A DNA stretch of 64,000 nt from JANSWP01 sp041941305 (GTDB lineage: Bacteria; Bacteroidota; Bacteroidia; Chitinophagales; Saprospiraceae), in contig JBGTQJ010000001.1 of assembly GCA_041941305.1 (NCBI GenBank), positions 325,261 through 389,260 of the forward strand, written 5' to 3'. The position numbers were made by a program, and so were the translations under genes. The notes beneath the pieces were generated by a model, which did no database searches, had not been told where the DNA came from, and saw only the letters and a program-made list of their open reading frames with translations. Shown here one piece after another: positions 60,823-64,000 of the stretch (positions within the stretch are counted from its first letter, which is position 1; each line of letters begins with the position of its first letter).

Positions 60823-63705
60823 CTATGCTTCAACTTCTTCATAAGCCTCAATTGGTGGGCAAACGCAAATCAGGTTTCTATCGCCATAAGCATTGTTTAC
60901 CCTTCCTACTTCGACCCAGAATTTGAATCCTTCTCTTAAATAATGAACGGGGTAAGCAGCTTTTTCTCGCGAATAACCATAGTTCCAATCATCACTTGTC
61001 ATAATGTGCAATGCATGAGGCGCATTCGACAACACATTGGATTCAGCATCCGCCTCTCCTGTAGCGATTTCATCAATTTCTTTGCGAATTTCAAGCATAG
61101 CATCACAAAAGCGATCCAATTCATCTTTACTCTCACTCTCCGTTGGTTCTATCATCAAAGTCCCTGCAACAGGGAATGACAATGTAGGAGCATGAAATCC
61201 ATAATCTATCAATCGTTTTGCTAAATCCTCAGCACTGACAATGCTTTTGAAGGGACGTAGATCAATAATCATTTCATGTGCGGCGCGCCCTTGCTCTCCC
61301 GTATAAAGCACATCATAATCATTTTCCAGTCGTGCTTTGATGTAATTGGCATTCAAAATGGCATATTCGGTGGCTGCCTTGACCCCATCCTTTCCGAGCA
61401 TTCGAATGTATCCATAGGAAATGAGCAATATACTGGCACTTCCCCAGGGAGCTGCAGAAACAGCATGTGTGCCATTTGCTCCTCCAACCTCCACTAACGG
61501 ATGTTTGGGCAAATAAGGGGCTAGGCTTGCATTTACACAAATAGGTCCCATTCCAGGTCCACCACCTCCATGAGGAATGGCAAAAGTCTTGTGCAAATTT
61601 AAGTGGCAAACATCTGCTCCAATAATTGCCGGATTGGTCAGTCCAACCTGTGCATTCATATTTGCCCCATCCATATACACTTTTCCGCCATTCTCGTGAA
61701 TGACTTCACATATCCCCTTAATTTCAGTTTCAAATACACCATGAGTAGAAGGGTAAGTCACCATCAAGCATGAGAGATTTTCAGAATGCGTTGTGGCTTT
61801 CACTTTTAAGTCTTCCAAATCAATATTGCCCTGTTCATCGCACTTCACTACAACTACCTTCATCCCTGCCATAACTGCACTTGCTGGATTGGTTCCATGC
61901 GCAGAAGATGGAATCAAAGCAATATTTCGATGATGATTTCCATTGGCTTTGTGGTATGCACTGATAGTCAATAAACCAGCATATTCCCCTTGTGCTCCAG
62001 AATTAGGTTGTAAAGAGCAAGCCTCAAAACCTGTCACCTCACAGAGGTATTTTTCCAAATCATTGAATATTTCCCGGTACCCCTGAGTTTGTTCCTGAGG
62101 AGCAAAAGGATGAATATTTGCAAATTCTGGCCAACTGACTGGAAATAATTCTGAGGCAGCATTCAATTTCATGGTACAGCTACCCAATGGAATCATGGAA
62201 TACATGAGTGACAAGTCTCTGTTCTCCAAGCGCTTGATATAACGCATCATTTTTGTTTCCGTATAATAGGAATTGAAAACAGGATGCGTCATGTATTCGC
62301 TTGTACGAATTAGTTTTTCAGGAATATTCTGATTTTCTTTTACCGAAAAATCAATATCCTCTTTTTTGTTCATCACCTCATTGAAGATACTGAAAATCAG
62401 ATCTACATCTTCGTCTGTCACCGTTTCATCCAGAGCAATATAAACATGGTTGTCACTGTAGTAAAAGTTGATTTCATTGGCGTTTGCCAAATATTTGATT
62501 TGCCCTTTAAGTGCTTCTGAAACTTCCACGCAAAGAGTGTCAAAATAATGCTCATTAGTTTGTTTAACCCCCAAACGACCCAAATTTGCATCCAGTATTT
62601 GGGCATAACCATGAATTCTTTCCGCTATCCTATAAATTCCTTTTGGACCATGCCAGGCACCATACATTCCAGCCATGATGGCCAGCAGGGCTTGAGCAGT
62701 ACAAATATTTGAGGTAGCTTTTTCTCGCTTAATGTGTTGTTCACGCGTTTGTAATGCCATGCGCAAGGCTGGATTGCCATGAGTATCTTGTGAAACGCCA
62801 ATGATTCGCCCGGGAATTTGTCTTTTGAAATCTTCTTTTGTGGCAAAATAGGCTGCATGTGGTCCTCCATATCCCATGGGCACACCCAATCGCTGCGTGT
62901 TACCAACTGCACAATCTGCTCCCCACTCTCCAGGAGGCGTTAACAAAGCCAAACTCAAAATATCTGCTGCAACACTCACATAAACCTCATTTGCCTTCGC
63001 CTTTTCCACAAAGGCACGATAATCTTTTACAGCCCCATTTTTGGCAGGATATTGTAATAAAACACCAAAAGTTTTTTCGTTAAATTCATAAGAATCCCAA
63101 TCACCTACAACTACTTTTATATCCAAGGGTTCCGCTCTGGTATAAAGTATATCTATCGTCTGGTCAAATACATTTTTGTCAACAAAAAACTCATTCATCG
63201 CTTCTCCCCTATTCCGCTTGTTTTTTATACTATAAAACATTGCCATTGCCTCTGCAGCAGCTGTACCTTCATCCAAAAGAGAAGCATTGGCAATCGGAAA
63301 ACCAGTCAAATCGCTCACCATTGTTTGGAAATTTAACAATGCTTCCAGCCGTCCCTGTGAAATCTCCGCCTGATACGGTGTGTATTGGGTATACCATCCC
63401 GGATTCTGGAAAATATTTCTCAAAATTACAGAAGGGGTGATCGTGCCATAGTATCCCATCCCAATATAAGATTTATACACCTTATTCATGGAGGCCACCT
63501 CCTTCAGCTCACGCAAGTATTCAAACTCGGTTTGTGCTTCAGGCAAATCCAGTTCCTTTTGAAGCCGAATATGAGCTGGAATGGTTTCATCAATCAACTG
63601 TTCCAATGAGTCTACTTTGATGATTTGAAGCATTTCAGATAGTTCCTCCTGGTTGGGTCCAATATGTCTATCGGTAAACTGATCGTGGAAATTAGTTTTG
63701 CTCAT
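60823..63705 (-). CDS. gcvP: glycine dehydrogenase (decarboxylating), P protein
   Basis: 960 residues, the full-length fused (alpha plus beta) form. PLP-dependent P protein of the glycine cleavage system, which decarboxylates glycine and loads the aminomethyl group on the H protein. Seen: FTDRHIGPNQEELSEMLQ at the N-terminus, YIGMGYYGTITPSVILRNI, NWYTQYTPYQAEISQGRLEA-type stretch, LLDEGTAAAEAM, SYMIPLGSCTMKLNA-type stretch, and the PLP lysine in CHLNLHKTFAIPHGGGGPG. The last part contains PTESESKDELDRFCDAM. The gcvT and gcvH genes are not in the window. It carries a good promoter element. Confidence 0.97.
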   Translation of the reverse strand: MSKTNFHDQFTDRHIGPNQEELSEMLQIIKVDSLEQLIDETIPAHIRLQKELDLPEAQTEFEYLRELKEVASMNKVYKSYIGMGYYGTITPSVILRNIFQNPGWYTQYTPYQAEISQGRLEALLNFQTMVSDLTGFPIANASLLDEGTAAAEAMAMFYSIKNKRNRGEAMNEFFVDKNVFDQTIDILYTRAEPLDIKVVVGDWDSYEFNEKTFGVLLQYPAKNGAVKDYRAFVEKAKANEVYVSVAADILSLALLTPPGEWGADCAVGNTQRLGVPMGYGGPHAAYFATKEDFKRQIPGRIIGVSQDTHGNPALRMALQTREQHIKREKATSNICTAQALLAIMAGMYGAWHGPKGIYRIAERIHGYAQILDANLGRLGVKQTNEHYFDTLCVEVSEALKGQIKYLANANEINFYYSDNHVYIALDETVTDEDVDLIFSIFNEVMNKKEDIDFSVKENQNIPEKLIRTSEYMTHPVFNSYYTETKMMRYIKRLENRDLSLMYSMIPLGSCTMKLNAASELFPVSWPEFANIHPFAPQEQTQGYREIFNDLEKYLCEVTGFEACSLQPNSGAQGEYAGLLTISAYHKANGNHHRNIALIPSSAHGTNPASAVMAGMKVVVVKCDEQGNIDLEDLKVKATTHSENLSCLMVTYPSTHGVFETEIKGICEVIHENGGKVYMDGANMNAQVGLTNPAIIGADVCHLNLHKTFAIPHGGGGPGMGPICVNASLAPYLPKHPLVEVGGANGTHAVSAAPWGSASILLISYGYIRMLGKDGVKAATEYAILNANYIKARLENDYDVLYTGEQGRAAHEMIIDLRPFKSIVSAEDLAKRLIDYGFHAPTLSFPVAGTLMIEPTESESKDELDRFCDAMLEIRKEIDEIATGEADAESNVLSNAPHALHIMTSDDWNYGYSREKAAYPVHYLREGFKFWVEVGRVNNAYGDRNLICVCPPIEAYEEVEA

Positions 63706-63791
63706 ATGCGTTTAGGCAGTGTTTTGTGCATTTCGCCCCCGAATGTTTTTATTCGAAGAGGAAGGGTGGTTAGGAAAAATTGTTTGAGTAG

Positions 63792-63831
63792 CAAATGTAC
63801 GGTTTTGAGCGTTAATCTAGAAACACAAAAA
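63792..63831 (-). promoter_or_regulatory. candidate promoter of gcvP
   Basis: On the minus strand TACATTTG (63799-63792) matches TAnnTTTG and TTTTTG (63831-63826) lies about 26 bases upstream, slightly long for a -33 box. The leader would be about 80 bases. I saw no glycine riboswitch fold in it. Confidence 0.5.
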
Positions 63832-63899
63832 CCATCAAAAGTTTTGCGTGTTTTTGGTTAAGTTTGTAAAAACTAATTCCTCCACATCTATCCTCCCAG

Positions 63900-63968
63900 G
63901 GGCAGGGGTGATTGGTTCTAATTTAAACTGTTTTTAATCAAAATGAAAATGAAAATCAAAATGAAAAA
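63900..63968. repeat. copy of the GGCAGGGGTGATTGGTTCTA repeat plus a word repeat at the window end
   Basis: GGCAGGGGTGATTGGTTCTA (63901-63920) is identical to 8481-8500. It is followed by the word AAAATGA/AAAATCA repeated about four times (63938-63966). By analogy with 8440-8720 this may be the left half of a bracketed hairpin whose other half lies beyond 64000. Confidence 0.65.
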
Positions 63969-64000
63969 GCCAAATATTCATAAAGCCAAAGGGACATTCT

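Noticed and set aside
60656..60844. 62-codon plus-strand frame before gcvP
   Set aside because: Entirely inside foldback copy 6 and overlapping the gcvP stop.
63706..63850. Possible glycine riboswitch before gcvP
   Set aside because: Leader is only about 80 bases and shows no tandem glycine-aptamer pattern.

Overview
The window reads as chromosomal DNA of a marine or sludge-type Bacteroidota, most likely from the Saprospiria (Lewinella/Saprospira/Haliscomenobacter-like). Reasons: low GC with A/T-rich spacers; several large secreted proteins ending in type IX secretion (T9SS) sorting domains; families largely confined to Bacteroidota (DUF4230, DUF4403, SprB repeats); and TAnnTTTG promoter elements of the Bacteroidota primary sigma factor. 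The class is inferred from gene content, not from a marker gene. No rRNA, tRNA, CRISPR array or transposase gene was seen.

Layout. 1-7.5 kb: the start of a TonB-receptor-type gene cut by the window edge, two duplicated small membrane proteins, a DUF4230 protein, a rhodanese, a divergent sigma-factor-like protein followed by a small membrane protein, a POT peptide transporter and a decayed second POT fragment. 7.7-14.7 kb: a membrane TPR protein and one half of a type II secretion/type IV filament machine on the minus strand (prepilin, prepilin peptidase, ATPase, secretin, GspL/PilMN-like protein). 15-20 kb: two T9SS cargo proteins (a repeat protein and a zinc metalloprotease) and a small membrane protein. 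20.6-31 kb: a single 3,483-residue RHS/YD-repeat protein. 31.6-34.9 kb: the other half of the filament machine on the plus strand (three pilin-like proteins and the GspF platform), with genes overlapping by 4-13 bases. 34.9-46.7 kb: a large CARDB/SprB-type T9SS protein and housekeeping genes (xseB-xseA, M23 peptidase, methyltransferase, YegP-like, adenosine deaminase, CCA-adding enzyme, dus). 47-64 kb: NhaD antiporter, two lipoproteins, a four-PDZ protein, a PA-domain T9SS protein, RluF-like pseudouridine synthase, trehalase, glycerate kinase and glycine decarboxylase.

How it fits together. The two filament-machine half-operons together supply ATPase, platform, secretin, assembly protein, peptidase and four pilin-like subunits. 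They enclose about 17 kb that contains the RHS giant and two other secreted proteins. No PilT-type retraction ATPase is present, which favours a secretion pseudopilus.

The least expected signal lies between the genes. Many spacers carry inverted repeats of two kinds. (1) Foldback elements of 120-250 bp have partly conserved cores (a TAGCGCTGCTA apex, GCCTTGCC, GGCATCC) but arms that pair perfectly or nearly so within a copy and differ between copies. (2) Hairpins have arms made of short reiterated 'words', including three that share GTTGCGGGGT. Some arms run into the stop codon of the neighbouring gene. Neither kind matches a repeat family I can name.
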